Source: Bacteroidota bacterium
GTDB lineage: Bacteria > Bacteroidota > Bacteroidia > B-17B0 > Aurantibacillaceae
Length of the DNA: 64,000 bases
Reading direction: 5' to 3'
Assembly: GCA_019638705.1 (NCBI GenBank)
Contig: JAHBTI010000007.1
Coordinates: 54,252 to 118,251, forward strand
This document shows positions 1-7,870 of the stretch, piece after piece; position 1 is the first letter of the stretch, and each line of letters begins with the position of its first letter. Below the pieces are notes generated by a model that had not been told where the DNA came from, did not search any database, and worked only from the letters and a program-made list of their open reading frames with translations. Position numbers and translations under genes: made by a program.

Positions 1-1049
1 TGCTTGTCGGCAAAGCGGCTCTTGCTTTTGCAGAAAAACAACGGGAAATGAATGTTGTTTTGAAAGGCTTAACTACCGCAGAAAAACAAGAAGAGATAAT
101 TCGTTTCATTATTTCGGAAGCTGCTAAAACCTCTGAAATTGAGGGAGAATACATTAGCAGAATGGACTTAATGTCGTCTATAAAAAACAAACTCGGTATT
201 AATCAAAAACAAATAGTTGTAAAAGATAAACGCGCAGGAGCAATATCCAATATGCTTATTGCGGTAAGAAATTCTTATAACGAAACCCTTACGGAAAGCG
301 AAATAAAGCAATGGCACGCACTTTTATTTGAAAATTCAAAATCAATCCGTGCAGGCAAATGGAGAAAGGGCGAAGAACCCATGCAAGTGATTTCGGGGGC
401 AATGGGCAAAGAAATTGTGCATTACGAAGCGCCGCCGTCTTACCGTGTACCCGCAGAAATGAAACAATTTGTAAAATGGTATAATTCATTTAAAATTGAA
501 AATAAACCCCTTGACGCATTAATTAAAACTGCCATTTCTCACTTATATTTTGAAAGCATACATCCTTTTGAAGACGGCAATGGGCGCATTGGGAGGGCTA
601 TTGCCGAAAAATGTTTATCACAATCTTTCGGGAAACCTGTTTTGCTTAGTCTATCTACTACCATCGAAAAAAACAAAAAACACTATTATGATGCTTTAAA
701 AAATGCACAAAACACATTAGAAATAACCGATTGGATAATTTATTTTACACATGTGATTGCACAGGCACAAGAAGAAGCTGTGAAAACAGTACGGTTTTCT
801 TTAGCGAAAGCAAAGTTTTTTGATAAATTTTTAAATCTGCTTAATGAGCGACAATTAAAAGTAATCAATAAAATGTTGGATATGGGCGCAGAAGATTTCG
901 CAGGCGGAATGACCGCAAAAAAATATATGTCCATTACCAAAACAACCAAAGCAACTGCCACCCGCGATTTACAAGAATTGGCGCAGAATAATATTTTACA
1001 AAAACACGGTGATGGCAGAAGCACACATTATAATTTATCGTTAAAATAA
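1..1049 (+). CDS. Fic family protein, 5' end outside the window
   Basis: Fic-domain enzyme that probably transfers AMP or another nucleotide monophosphate to target proteins. The core motif HPFEDGNGRIGR is read at about 561-596, with the catalytic His and the nucleotide-binding loop intact. A SAIEGE-like inhibitory helix is seen as SEIEGE at about 130-147, as in Fic proteins that carry their own inhibitory motif. A winged-helix-like C-terminus (about 840-1040) suggests DNA binding or autoregulation. The first ATG is at 48, but the same frame is open back to base 3 (LVGKAALAFAEKQRE) and reads like the normal N-terminal domain. The true start is therefore upstream of the window. The WYL regulator gene follows 4 bases after the stop, so the two are probably co-transcribed. 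Confidence 0.9.
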   Translation, partial: LVGKAALAFAEKQREMNVVLKGLTTAEKQEEIIRFIISEAAKTSEIEGEYISRMDLMSSIKNKLGINQKQIVVKDKRAGAISNMLIAVRNSYNETLTESEIKQWHALLFENSKSIRAGKWRKGEEPMQVISGAMGKEIVHYEAPPSYRVPAEMKQFVKWYNSFKIENKPLDALIKTAISHLYFESIHPFEDGNGRIGRAIAEKCLSQSFGKPVLLSLSTTIEKNKKHYYDALKNAQNTLEITDWIIYFTHVIAQAQEEAVKTVRFSLAKAKFFDKFLNLLNERQLKVINKMLDMGAEDFAGGMTAKKYMSITKTTKATATRDLQELAQNNILQKHGDGRSTHYNLSLK

Positions 1050-1053
1050 AAAA

Positions 1054-1953
1054 ATGTCAAAACTTGAATACATATCGCGTTATCTCATTATTATAAATTT
1101 CCTCAAACGGGGCAGGGCTTCATGGAGCGAGATTGCAAAACATTTGCAAACGCAATCGGAAATTTCGGGATATAACTACGAAGTATCGCAGCGCACTTTT
1201 CAAAGAGATATTGCAGAAATACGTTCTATATACAATATTGATATTCAACATAGCAAAAGCAGCGGCGTTTATTTTATTGCCGAAGAAGAAGAACTGAATA
1301 ACAACGCGCAACTGTTAGACGCTTTTTATTTGTTTAATGCGTTGAGCTTGAGCAATAATTACACCAATTACATTCAGTTTGAAAACCGCACGCCACAAGG
1401 CACAGAGCATATTTACGGTTTGCTGCACGCCATAAAAAACAAAGTGGCGGTTGAAATTTTGTATCACAAATTTTATGAGGAAAAAGCGCAAACGGTTTTG
1501 CTTCACCCTTATTTAATTAAGCAATTTAAAGGACGTTGGTATTTGCTTGCCATAAAAGCCAAAACAAACCAAGTGCGCACTTACGCTTTAGACCGCATAA
1601 AAAACTTAGACATCAGTAAGAAAAAATTTACACCCGAAAAAAATCTTGACCTCAAAAATTATTTTACTAATTGTTTCGGCATCATCACTCCCGATACAGG
1701 CAAACCCGAAAAAATCACGTTCAGCGCAGACAGTTTTCAGTCGAATTATTTTAAAACCTTTCCGCTTCACGCTTCGCAACGCATTGTAAAAGAAAACACA
1801 GACGAAAGCATTTTTGAAATCACGGTGTTCATCACCCACGATTTAATTATGGAACTGCTTTCTCACGGCGAAGACATTGCGGTACTTTCACCAAAAAAGT
1901 TGGTGAGTGAGTTAAAGGAAATTTATAAAGGTGCTGCGGAACGGCTCAACTAA
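1054..1953 (+). CDS. WYL-domain transcriptional regulator
   Basis: 299-residue regulator. The N-terminal 60 or so residues form a DeoR/HTH_11-like winged helix (ISRYLIIINFLKRGRASWSEI, then a helix with RTFQRDI). The middle carries a WYL domain, with the signature RWYLLA inside VLLHPYLIKQFKGRWYLLAI and an RTYALDRI strand typical of WYL proteins. WYL domains bind ligands such as nucleic acids and often regulate defence or DNA-repair loci. It starts 4 bases after the Fic gene, so the Fic-WYL pair looks like one operon in which WYL may control Fic. Its ligand and targets cannot be read from the sequence. Confidence 0.88.
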   Translation: MSKLEYISRYLIIINFLKRGRASWSEIAKHLQTQSEISGYNYEVSQRTFQRDIAEIRSIYNIDIQHSKSSGVYFIAEEEELNNNAQLLDAFYLFNALSLSNNYTNYIQFENRTPQGTEHIYGLLHAIKNKVAVEILYHKFYEEKAQTVLLHPYLIKQFKGRWYLLAIKAKTNQVRTYALDRIKNLDISKKKFTPEKNLDLKNYFTNCFGIITPDTGKPEKITFSADSFQSNYFKTFPLHASQRIVKENTDESIFEITVFITHDLIMELLSHGEDIAVLSPKKLVSELKEIYKGAAERLN

Positions 1954-1961
1954 ATTTTCTC

Positions 1962-1969
1962 TATCTTTG
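1962..1969 (+). promoter_or_regulatory. -7 promoter element of the first toxin-antitoxin pair
   Basis: TATCTTTG fits the Bacteroidota -7 consensus TAnnTTTG and ends 17 bases before the antitoxin ATG. No good -33 TTTG lies 19-21 bases upstream, so the promoter may be weak or activator-dependent. Confidence 0.5.
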
Positions 1970-1986
1970 TAATACAAAAAATTATC

Positions 1987-2235
1987 ATGGCTACTATTAC
2001 AAGTTCTCTGCCCGATGCGCTTCTGCGTTTGTTAGATGAAAAATCAAAGGAGTTTGCTTTGCCTAAAAACACATTAATAGAACGCGCGCTTCAATTGTAT
2101 TTAGAACACCTTAACCGTGCTGCTTATGTTAAAGCCTACAAAGAAATGGCTAAAGACAGCGATTTGCTTTCTATTGTTGAAGAGGGAATGACCGATTACG
2201 AAAAACAAATTCGTGAAGCAGATGAAACAAACTGA
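1987..2235 (+). CDS. ribbon-helix-helix-type antitoxin
   Basis: 82-residue protein. The N-terminus (ITSSLPDALLRLLDEKSKE, then PKNTLIERALQLYL) has the beta-strand/helix/helix pattern of ribbon-helix-helix DNA-binding antitoxins. The acidic C-terminal tail would be the toxin-binding segment. The toxin gene starts inside its 3' end (overlap 2222-2235), the usual translational coupling of type II modules. Such antitoxins bind their own promoter and neutralise the partner ribonuclease. The family call rests on fold pattern and neighbourhood, and no close named homologue is claimed. Confidence 0.8.
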   Translation: MATITSSLPDALLRLLDEKSKEFALPKNTLIERALQLYLEHLNRAAYVKAYKEMAKDSDLLSIVEEGMTDYEKQIREADETN

Positions 2236-2554
2236 AATTTGGTATGCCGACCTTAATCCCACAAAAGGCAGCGAACAAGCGGGAATGCGACCTGTGGTAA
2301 TTGTGAGCGGAAATTTAGCAAACGAATATTTGAATACTGTTATTTGCTGCCCGCTTACAACCAAAATAAAAAATTACAAAGGCAATGTGGTGTTGCAACC
2401 AAACGCTCAAAATAAGTTGAGCCAAGTTTCTGAAATTCTCACCATGCACATTCGTTCTGTTTCCAAAGAACGTTTGGTTCGCAAAATAGGAAACATTACT
2501 TCCGAAGAATTAAGTCAGATTAAAAAAGGCTTTGATGATATTTGGCGGTATTAA
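2222..2554 (+). CDS. MazF/PemK-family mRNA interferase toxin
   Basis: 110 residues from the ATG at 2222. A GTG nine bases upstream is less likely. Family marks are IWYADLNPTKGSEQAGMRPVV (the conserved strand with G-S-E-Q and RPVVI), PLTTKI, and the later VSEILTMHIRSV strand, where MazF proteins carry D-Q-I/R-S residues. MazF enzymes cut single-stranded RNA at short sequences and stop growth until the antitoxin returns. The gene overlaps the ribbon-helix-helix antitoxin by 14 bases. All expected blocks are present and the length is normal, so it looks functional. Confidence 0.9.
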   Translation: MKQTEIWYADLNPTKGSEQAGMRPVVIVSGNLANEYLNTVICCPLTTKIKNYKGNVVLQPNAQNKLSQVSEILTMHIRSVSKERLVRKIGNITSEELSQIKKGFDDIWRY

Positions 2555-2629
2555 CTTCTTAATCAAACTTTCAACTTAACCCTGTTAATCTCTCTTTGGT
2601 TCAAAAAAATTACCGTTTCAAATAATAAT

Positions 2630-2637
2630 TACTTTTG
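2630..2637 (+). promoter_or_regulatory. -7 promoter element before the SAM hydrolase gene
   Basis: TACTTTTG matches TAnnTTTG and ends 5 bases before the ATG at 2643. If used, the transcript would be leaderless or nearly so. No -33 TTTG is seen at 19-21 bases. Confidence 0.35.
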
Positions 2638-2642
2638 AACAA

Positions 2643-3461
2643 ATGAGCATTGTAACGCTGACGACTGATTTAGGCTACCGCGACCCGTATCTCGCGTTGG
2701 TAAAAGCGAAGCTCATTTCGCAAACCCAAAATGTAAACATTGTGGATTTGAGTTGCGAAATTAAAGGCAATAATATTTCTCATGCGGCGTACATTTTAAA
2801 AAATTCTTTGCCGCATTTTCCTGACAACAGCATTCATTTGGTTGCCGTAAAATTTTTGTTGGACAGAAGCAATCAAACTAAAAATCTTGGCATTGACAAC
2901 ACCCGCTTTCTTTTAACCAAATACAAAAATCAATTTATCGTTTGTCCCGACAACGGCTTGTTTACCTTAATTGACAAGGATTTTAGCGAACAGGTATTTG
3001 AAATTTATTACGCCGATGAAAAACAAAAACACTTTTTTCTGAAAGATGTGTTTGCAGATGTTGCCGCACATTTATTAAAAAACAACAAGATTGAAGACAT
3101 TGCAAAACCAACCGCCGATTATTACAAGGCTGTTGCACCCGAAAGCTATGTAAACGGAAATGTGTTGCGCGGCAAAGGCATTTATGTGGACGATTTCGGC
3201 AACATAGTTTGCAACATCAGCAAAGAAAAATTTAACGAAGTTATCGGAAAGCGCAAATTCAGCGTTCATTTACCGGGCAAGTTGTTAAGTGAAATTCACA
3301 GCACTTACGACGAAGTAAATTTTAATCAGCCTGTTGTAATATTTAACAGTTTCGGATATTTGGAAGTGGCAATAAATGGTAAAAGTGCGGCGCAAATGTT
3401 GGTGAAACGCGATATAGGCAATAACTTTGATTTTGACATAATAATAGAAATTCATGATTAA
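2643..3461 (+). CDS. SAM hydroxide adenosyltransferase family protein (DUF62)
   Basis: 272-residue member of the fluorinase/chlorinase-like DUF62 family. Most bacterial members hydrolyse S-adenosylmethionine to adenosine and methionine. The family start is seen as IVTLTTDLGYRDPYLALVKA (conserved T-D-x-G-x-x-D). Later come FIVCPDNGLF and the C-terminal-domain motif VDDFGNIVCNI (D-x-F-G-N). Length is typical. Nothing marks it as a true halogenase, and hydrolase activity is the default expectation. The next gene overlaps its end by 8 bases, so the two are translated from one message. Confidence 0.88.
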   Translation: MSIVTLTTDLGYRDPYLALVKAKLISQTQNVNIVDLSCEIKGNNISHAAYILKNSLPHFPDNSIHLVAVKFLLDRSNQTKNLGIDNTRFLLTKYKNQFIVCPDNGLFTLIDKDFSEQVFEIYYADEKQKHFFLKDVFADVAAHLLKNNKIEDIAKPTADYYKAVAPESYVNGNVLRGKGIYVDDFGNIVCNISKEKFNEVIGKRKFSVHLPGKLLSEIHSTYDEVNFNQPVVIFNSFGYLEVAINGKSAAQMLVKRDIGNNFDFDIIIEIHD

Positions 3462-3744
3462 ACGCATTGTAAAAATGAGCTTCAAACCCGAAAACATTGA
3501 AGACTTTAAACATATTTTTAAAACCAATTGGCAAAAAATAAAAGGCTTTGAAGGTTGCAGCCATGTAGAGTTATTGCAAGACGAACACACGCCAAATATT
3601 TTTTTTACATACAGTTTGTGGCAAAGCGAAAATCATTTAAATGCTTATCGCAATTCCGAATTGTTTGAAAAAGTGTGGGGCGCAACAAAAATTTTGTTTA
3701 ACGACAAACCGCAAGCGTGGAGCGTGAGGGAAATTTTGAATTAG
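3454..3744 (+). CDS. antibiotic biosynthesis monooxygenase (ABM)-like small protein
   Basis: 96-residue protein with the pattern of dimeric alpha/beta ferredoxin-like ABM proteins: strand IKRIVKMSF, helix with FKHIFKTNW, strand GCSHVELLQDEHTPNIFFTY and a final helix with HLNAYRNSELF. Family members include cofactor-free monooxygenases and heme-degrading enzymes, but many have no known substrate. Its ATG lies within the last codons of the SAM hydrolase gene, so they probably form a two-gene operon. The partner gives no clear hint of the reaction. Confidence 0.75.
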   Translation: MIKRIVKMSFKPENIEDFKHIFKTNWQKIKGFEGCSHVELLQDEHTPNIFFTYSLWQSENHLNAYRNSELFEKVWGATKILFNDKPQAWSVREILN

Positions 3745-3811
3745 GAATGAAAAATTGAGTAATTTGCATTTTGAATGAGTATTACAAATCTTTACTTATA
3801 CAATATCCGAA

Positions 3812-4549
3812 ATGACAAAAAACAATAAACAAGAAAACTTGATTGAAGTAAAAGAAGCAGGAGAAAAAGATTATTTATCGCTTCCTACAACAGAACTTTT
3901 AGATGCTTTTGGTCAAGGTAGCCACATTCCCGGTTCAGGAAGTGCCGCAGCGTTATCAGGATTAATTGCAGTTGAATTGATGAAAACGGTTTTAACGTTA
4001 TCTATCAATAAACCTCCGTATCAAAATCATAAACCCCAATTTGAACATATAATAAAACAAATTAACTCAAAATATAAGCCGTTATATACAGAACTTTTTA
4101 ATACTGATATACGAGTATTTCATAAGGTATCGTATTATAGAAGACTACGAGATAATTCAGAGAATAACAGTAAAGAAAAGGAAGATTATAATAAACAATC
4201 GTTAGATGAGCTTAGAAAGGCAACAGATATTCCGATTAACATATGTAAAACGTCTATGGAACTTATGGAGCTTGCTTTTAATGTTTTTGATAATGGATAT
4301 AAGTCGGCAAGAGGTGATTCGGGTGTAGCTATTAGCAACTTACTTTCTTCTGCGCAAGGGGCATTATTTGTTGTATTTTTAAATCTTAAAACATTTAAGA
4401 AAAGTAAATGGAAAGATGAAAAAATGAATGAAGCTGTTGAACTTGCAGTAAAGTTTACAAAAATGCAGAAAGATGCTTATGCACGTGTAGTAACTCTCTA
4501 TAATGAAAATACAGATAACAAGCAATTAACTCTAGATTTTTATAAATAG
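3812..4549 (+). CDS. stand-alone cyclodeaminase/cyclohydrolase-like protein (FTCD_C)
   Basis: 245 residues. The segment LLDAFGQGSHIPGSGSAAAL followed by SGLIAVELMKTVLTLSI matches the start of formiminotransferase-cyclodeaminase C-terminal domains, which read P-x-P-G-G-G-S-A-A-A. These all-helical domains release ammonia from 5-formimino-tetrahydrofolate or act as methenyl-THF cyclohydrolases. Here one Gly of the loop is Ser, and residues 95-140 hold a charged insertion (YYRRLRDNSENNSKEKED). No histidine-degradation or folate gene is nearby. Codons are much more A/T-rich (ATA, AGA, CGA) than in neighbours, which hints at transfer. It may therefore be a diverged accessory member with a different substrate. 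Confidence 0.6.
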   Translation: MTKNNKQENLIEVKEAGEKDYLSLPTTELLDAFGQGSHIPGSGSAAALSGLIAVELMKTVLTLSINKPPYQNHKPQFEHIIKQINSKYKPLYTELFNTDIRVFHKVSYYRRLRDNSENNSKEKEDYNKQSLDELRKATDIPINICKTSMELMELAFNVFDNGYKSARGDSGVAISNLLSSAQGALFVVFLNLKTFKKSKWKDEKMNEAVELAVKFTKMQKDAYARVVTLYNENTDNKQLTLDFYK

Positions 4550-4564
4550 AATTGAAAAAACTCG

Positions 4565-5947
4565 ATGACTAAAAACTCCCCCATATTAATCTTCCTCCTT
4601 TTCTGTTTCAGTATTCACGCGCAGCAAGTAAAACGTGTGCCGCCAAAGCAAACGCGCATTTTATTTGTATTTGATGCAAGCAAAAGCATGAGCGCACAAT
4701 TTGGGAGCATTACCCGAATGGACTGCGCAAAAAACTTGTTTTATCGTTTTATTGACAGCTTGGGCAAAGACAAAAACGTGCAGTTTGCCTTGCGTATGTA
4801 CGGACACACGGTTGCTTATCCGCCCGGCGATTGCAAAGACAGTAAATTGGTTGTGCCTTTTGGTGCAGATAACATTTCTGCAATCAAACAAAAAGTAAGC
4901 GAAGCGCAGCCCACAGGCATTACCCCGATTGAACATTCTCTCACCGAGTCGGCAAACGATTTTTCCGACAAAAAAGCGAATAACATTGTGATTATTATTA
5001 CAGACGGCATTGAAGAATGTGACGGCGACCCCTGCCACGCAAGACAAAAATTAGTTGAAAAAGGAATTACGTTTAAACCGTTTATCATAGGCATTGGCTT
5101 AACACCCGAACAAATAAAAACCTTTGAGTGTGTCGGTACTTTTTACGATGCGGAAGACCAACAGATGTTTTCCAATATTTCAAACATTATTCAGGAACAA
5201 AAAATGAATAAAACCACCATGCAGGTAAATTTATTGGACATTTATTCAAAACCTTCTGAAACCAACGTAAATATGACTTTGTACGATGTGAAGCGCAACG
5301 AGTACAAATACAATTACATTCATACGCTCAATTATCAAAACAATCCCGATACCTTGTATGTGGACGAATATCCGACTTACAAAGTAATTGCGCACACCAT
5401 TCCGCCTGTTGAAAGTAAAGACGTGAAATTAAGTGGTGGCAAACACACCGTTGTTCCCATTGACGCGCCGCAAGGAACATTAACCGTTACACGACCAATG
5501 GGCATTTACAATAATTACAGCGAGGGCGTAAAATTTATTGTCCGCAAAAACGGCGACATGAATACGATACATGTACAGTCGCTTAACACCATTGAAAAAT
5601 ACATCATCGGCAATTACGACATTGAGATTTTGACGCTGCCGAGAATTAACATTAACAAAATAGAAATTTGGTACGGCAGAACAAAAACCATTGAAATTCC
5701 CAATGCAGGTTCTTTGCAATTAAAACTTCCCGAAGCAGGGGACGGCTGCATTTTATTAAAGCACAAAGACGAAAAGTTAGAATGGGTTTGCAATTTGAGC
5801 AGTCAAAAACTTCAAACCTTTAATTTGCAACCCGGAAATTATGTGGCTGCATGGCGCGCCAAATCCTTAAAAGGAAGTATTTACACCATTGAAAAACAAT
5901 TTTCAATTTCCTCTGACCGTCAAACGGTAGTAGAGTTTAATAAGTAA
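4565..5947 (+). CDS. secreted von Willebrand factor A domain protein
   Basis: 460 residues. The signal peptide ends near FSIHAQQ, so it is exported. A vWA domain covers about residues 28-215 and has an intact metal site: FVFDASKSMSA (D-x-S-x-S), the Thr in TGITPIEHS, and IIITDGIEECDGDPCHA. The remaining 240 residues are strand-rich with repeated carboxypeptidase-regulatory-like pieces (GTLTVTRPMGIY, GSLQLKLPEAG, GNYVAAWRAK) and probably form beta-sandwich domains. No sorting tail or lipobox is seen, so a periplasmic place is most likely. vWA proteins bind partners through a metal ion; the partner here is unknown. Confidence 0.8.
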   Translation: MTKNSPILIFLLFCFSIHAQQVKRVPPKQTRILFVFDASKSMSAQFGSITRMDCAKNLFYRFIDSLGKDKNVQFALRMYGHTVAYPPGDCKDSKLVVPFGADNISAIKQKVSEAQPTGITPIEHSLTESANDFSDKKANNIVIIITDGIEECDGDPCHARQKLVEKGITFKPFIIGIGLTPEQIKTFECVGTFYDAEDQQMFSNISNIIQEQKMNKTTMQVNLLDIYSKPSETNVNMTLYDVKRNEYKYNYIHTLNYQNNPDTLYVDEYPTYKVIAHTIPPVESKDVKLSGGKHTVVPIDAPQGTLTVTRPMGIYNNYSEGVKFIVRKNGDMNTIHVQSLNTIEKYIIGNYDIEILTLPRININKIEIWYGRTKTIEIPNAGSLQLKLPEAGDGCILLKHKDEKLEWVCNLSSQKLQTFNLQPGNYVAAWRAKSLKGSIYTIEKQFSISSDRQTVVEFNK

Positions 5948-5952
5948 AATTA

Positions 5953-5978
5953 AAAAAGTTAGACCTTTCTAACTTTTT
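5953..5978 (+). promoter_or_regulatory. DtxR/MntR-type operator upstream of the NRAMP gene
   Basis: Perfect inverted repeat with 10-base arms (5953-5962 and 5969-5978) and a 6-base spacer. Its core is GTTAG-N6-CTAAC (5958-5973). The same core is in the promoter of the TonB receptor at 30318-30333, next to a DtxR-family regulator gene. The right end of the core sits where the -33 box would be relative to the -7 element at 5993, so bound repressor should block transcription. Confidence 0.75.
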
Positions 5979-5992
5979 AATAAAAAACTTCT

Positions 5993-6000
5993 TACCTTTG
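5993..6000 (+). promoter_or_regulatory. -7 promoter element of the NRAMP gene
   Basis: TACCTTTG matches TAnnTTTG. It ends 6 bases before the ATG at 6007, so the message may have almost no leader. The MntR-like operator ends 19 bases upstream, exactly the usual spacer length to a -33 box. Confidence 0.6.
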
Positions 6001-6006
6001 CCTCCC

Positions 6007-7866
6007 ATGAGCAAATCATTAGAAGAAGTAAACGCAACAGTAAATACCAACAAAGGAAGCTCTTTCCGAAGATTATTGGCGTTTCTTGGTCCTGCATACA
6101 TGATTAGCGTGGGCTACATGGACCCGGGAAATTGGGCAACCGACATTGCGGGCGGAAGCAAATTTGGTTACAGTTTATTGTGGGTGCTGGTGATGAGCAA
6201 TATTATCGCTTTGTTGCTGCAAAGTCATTGCGTGCGTTTGGGCATTGTAAGCGGCAAAGATTTGGCGCAGGCTTCCCGCGAAAATTATCCGCGTTTCATT
6301 AATTTCTTTTTATACATCTTAGCCGAAGTTGCCATTGCAGCCTGTGATTTGGCGGAAGTCATCGGTATGGCAATTGGTTTGCATTTGTTGTTTCCAGGCA
6401 TTAGTATTTTAACAGGCGTGTGCATTACCGTGTTTGACAGTTTTATTTTATTGTTTTTGCTCAACAGAGGCATTCGTAAGTTGGAAGCATTTATCATCAG
6501 TTTAATTGCGCTCATCGGCTTGTCGTTTTTAGTACAATTAATCATTGCTCAACCTTCGGGCAGCGAAATTGTGTCGGGCTTAAAACCATACATTGCCAAT
6601 GATGAAGCCTTGTATATTGCTATCGGAATTATTGGCGCAACCGTGATGCCGCATAATTTATACTTACATTCTTCTTTAGTTCAAACGCGCGCTTTTAAAC
6701 GCACGCCAACCGACATAAAAAAAGCCATTCGTTTTAATACCATTGATAGTGCCATTGCGCTCAATCTCGCACTGTTTGTAAACGCTGCCATTTTAATTTT
6801 ATCTGCTGCCACCTTTCACAAAAACGGAATGTATGAAGTGGCGGAAATTCAAGATGCGCATAAATTACTCGCGCCCATGTTGGGAAGTGCACTCGCACCA
6901 ATTTTATTTGCCGTTGCTCTAATTGCAGCAGGACAAAGTTCTACAATCACAGGCACTTTAGCGGGACAAGTAGTTATGGAAGGGTATCTTAATTTCCGTT
7001 TGCAGCCTTGGATACGGCGTTTGCTAACCCGTATTATTGCCATTGTTCCCGCATTCATTACCATTTTAGTGGTGGGCGAAGAAGCCACAGGAAAATTGCT
7101 GATTTTAAGTCAGGTTATTTTAAGTATGCAATTGGGTTTTGCCATTATTCCGCTCATTCATTTTGTAAGCGACAAAAACAAAATGGGAGAATTTGTAATT
7201 CCTGCATGGCAAAAAATTTTGTCGTGGATAGCGGTTCTTACTATTATTTCATTAAACGTAACGTTGGTGTACGCGGAAATTTCTGATTTAATCATAAACG
7301 GTTCTTCACCGATTTTGGTAAGTTTTACGATTGTGCCGATTTGTGTGTTTTGTTTTTTAATGTTGCTGTATATTTTGATTGTGCCTTTTGTAACCAAAGA
7401 ACGCCCAAAAGAAAGTCACTTTCACGAACCATTGAAACCTTTGGTATTAGAGCGAAACAACGCGTTCAAACGCATTGCTGTAACGGTTGATTTCAGCACA
7501 AGCGATAACAAAGCCATTAATAAAGCCATTCAGTTAAGCAATCAAAATTCCGTGTTGGTTTTAATTCACGTTTTGGAAAGCACAACGGCGGCGGTTTACG
7601 GCGAAGAAGCCTTTGACCAGGAACGCGAAGAAGATGTTCAGAATTTAAAAAAGTATCAGGCGCAGTTGGCAAAAGAAAACATCAACGTTGAAATTCAACT
7701 CGGTTTCGGAAACCCGAAGCAAGCCATTCCCGATTTAATTTTGAAAAATAATTGTGATGCGTTGGTTATGGGCACTCACGGACATAAAACTTTAAAAGAT
7801 ATTTTGCTTGGCGCAACCATTGAAAGTGTGCGTCATAATATTAAAGTGCCGTTGGTGTTGGTGTAA
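6007..7866 (+). CDS. mntH: NRAMP-family Mn2+/Fe2+ transporter with C-terminal universal stress domain
   Basis: 619-residue inner-membrane proton-coupled divalent metal importer. TM1 has the metal-binding DPGNW motif (GYMDPGNWATD) and TM6 has the MPHNLYLHS motif. About eleven membrane segments fill residues 20-465. From about residue 480 a universal stress protein domain follows, with the ATP-loop pattern GTHGHKTLKDILLGA (G-2x-G-9x-G). The fusion would let a cytosolic nucleotide-binding domain sense or control metal uptake; that is inference. The ATG at 6007 is chosen because an in-frame TTG at 5998 lies inside the -7 box. The operator upstream suggests repression by the DtxR-family protein encoded at 29547-30203 when metal is plentiful. 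Confidence 0.93.
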   Translation: MSKSLEEVNATVNTNKGSSFRRLLAFLGPAYMISVGYMDPGNWATDIAGGSKFGYSLLWVLVMSNIIALLLQSHCVRLGIVSGKDLAQASRENYPRFINFFLYILAEVAIAACDLAEVIGMAIGLHLLFPGISILTGVCITVFDSFILLFLLNRGIRKLEAFIISLIALIGLSFLVQLIIAQPSGSEIVSGLKPYIANDEALYIAIGIIGATVMPHNLYLHSSLVQTRAFKRTPTDIKKAIRFNTIDSAIALNLALFVNAAILILSAATFHKNGMYEVAEIQDAHKLLAPMLGSALAPILFAVALIAAGQSSTITGTLAGQVVMEGYLNFRLQPWIRRLLTRIIAIVPAFITILVVGEEATGKLLILSQVILSMQLGFAIIPLIHFVSDKNKMGEFVIPAWQKILSWIAVLTIISLNVTLVYAEISDLIINGSSPILVSFTIVPICVFCFLMLLYILIVPFVTKERPKESHFHEPLKPLVLERNNAFKRIAVTVDFSTSDNKAINKAIQLSNQNSVLVLIHVLESTTAAVYGEEAFDQEREEDVQNLKKYQAQLAKENINVEIQLGFGNPKQAIPDLILKNNCDALVMGTHGHKTLKDILLGATIESVRHNIKVPLVLV

Positions 7867-7870
7867 TTTC

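Noticed and set aside
2643..3461. Fluorinase or chlorinase
   Set aside because: Only general DUF62 features are present; halogenase-specific loops cannot be shown.
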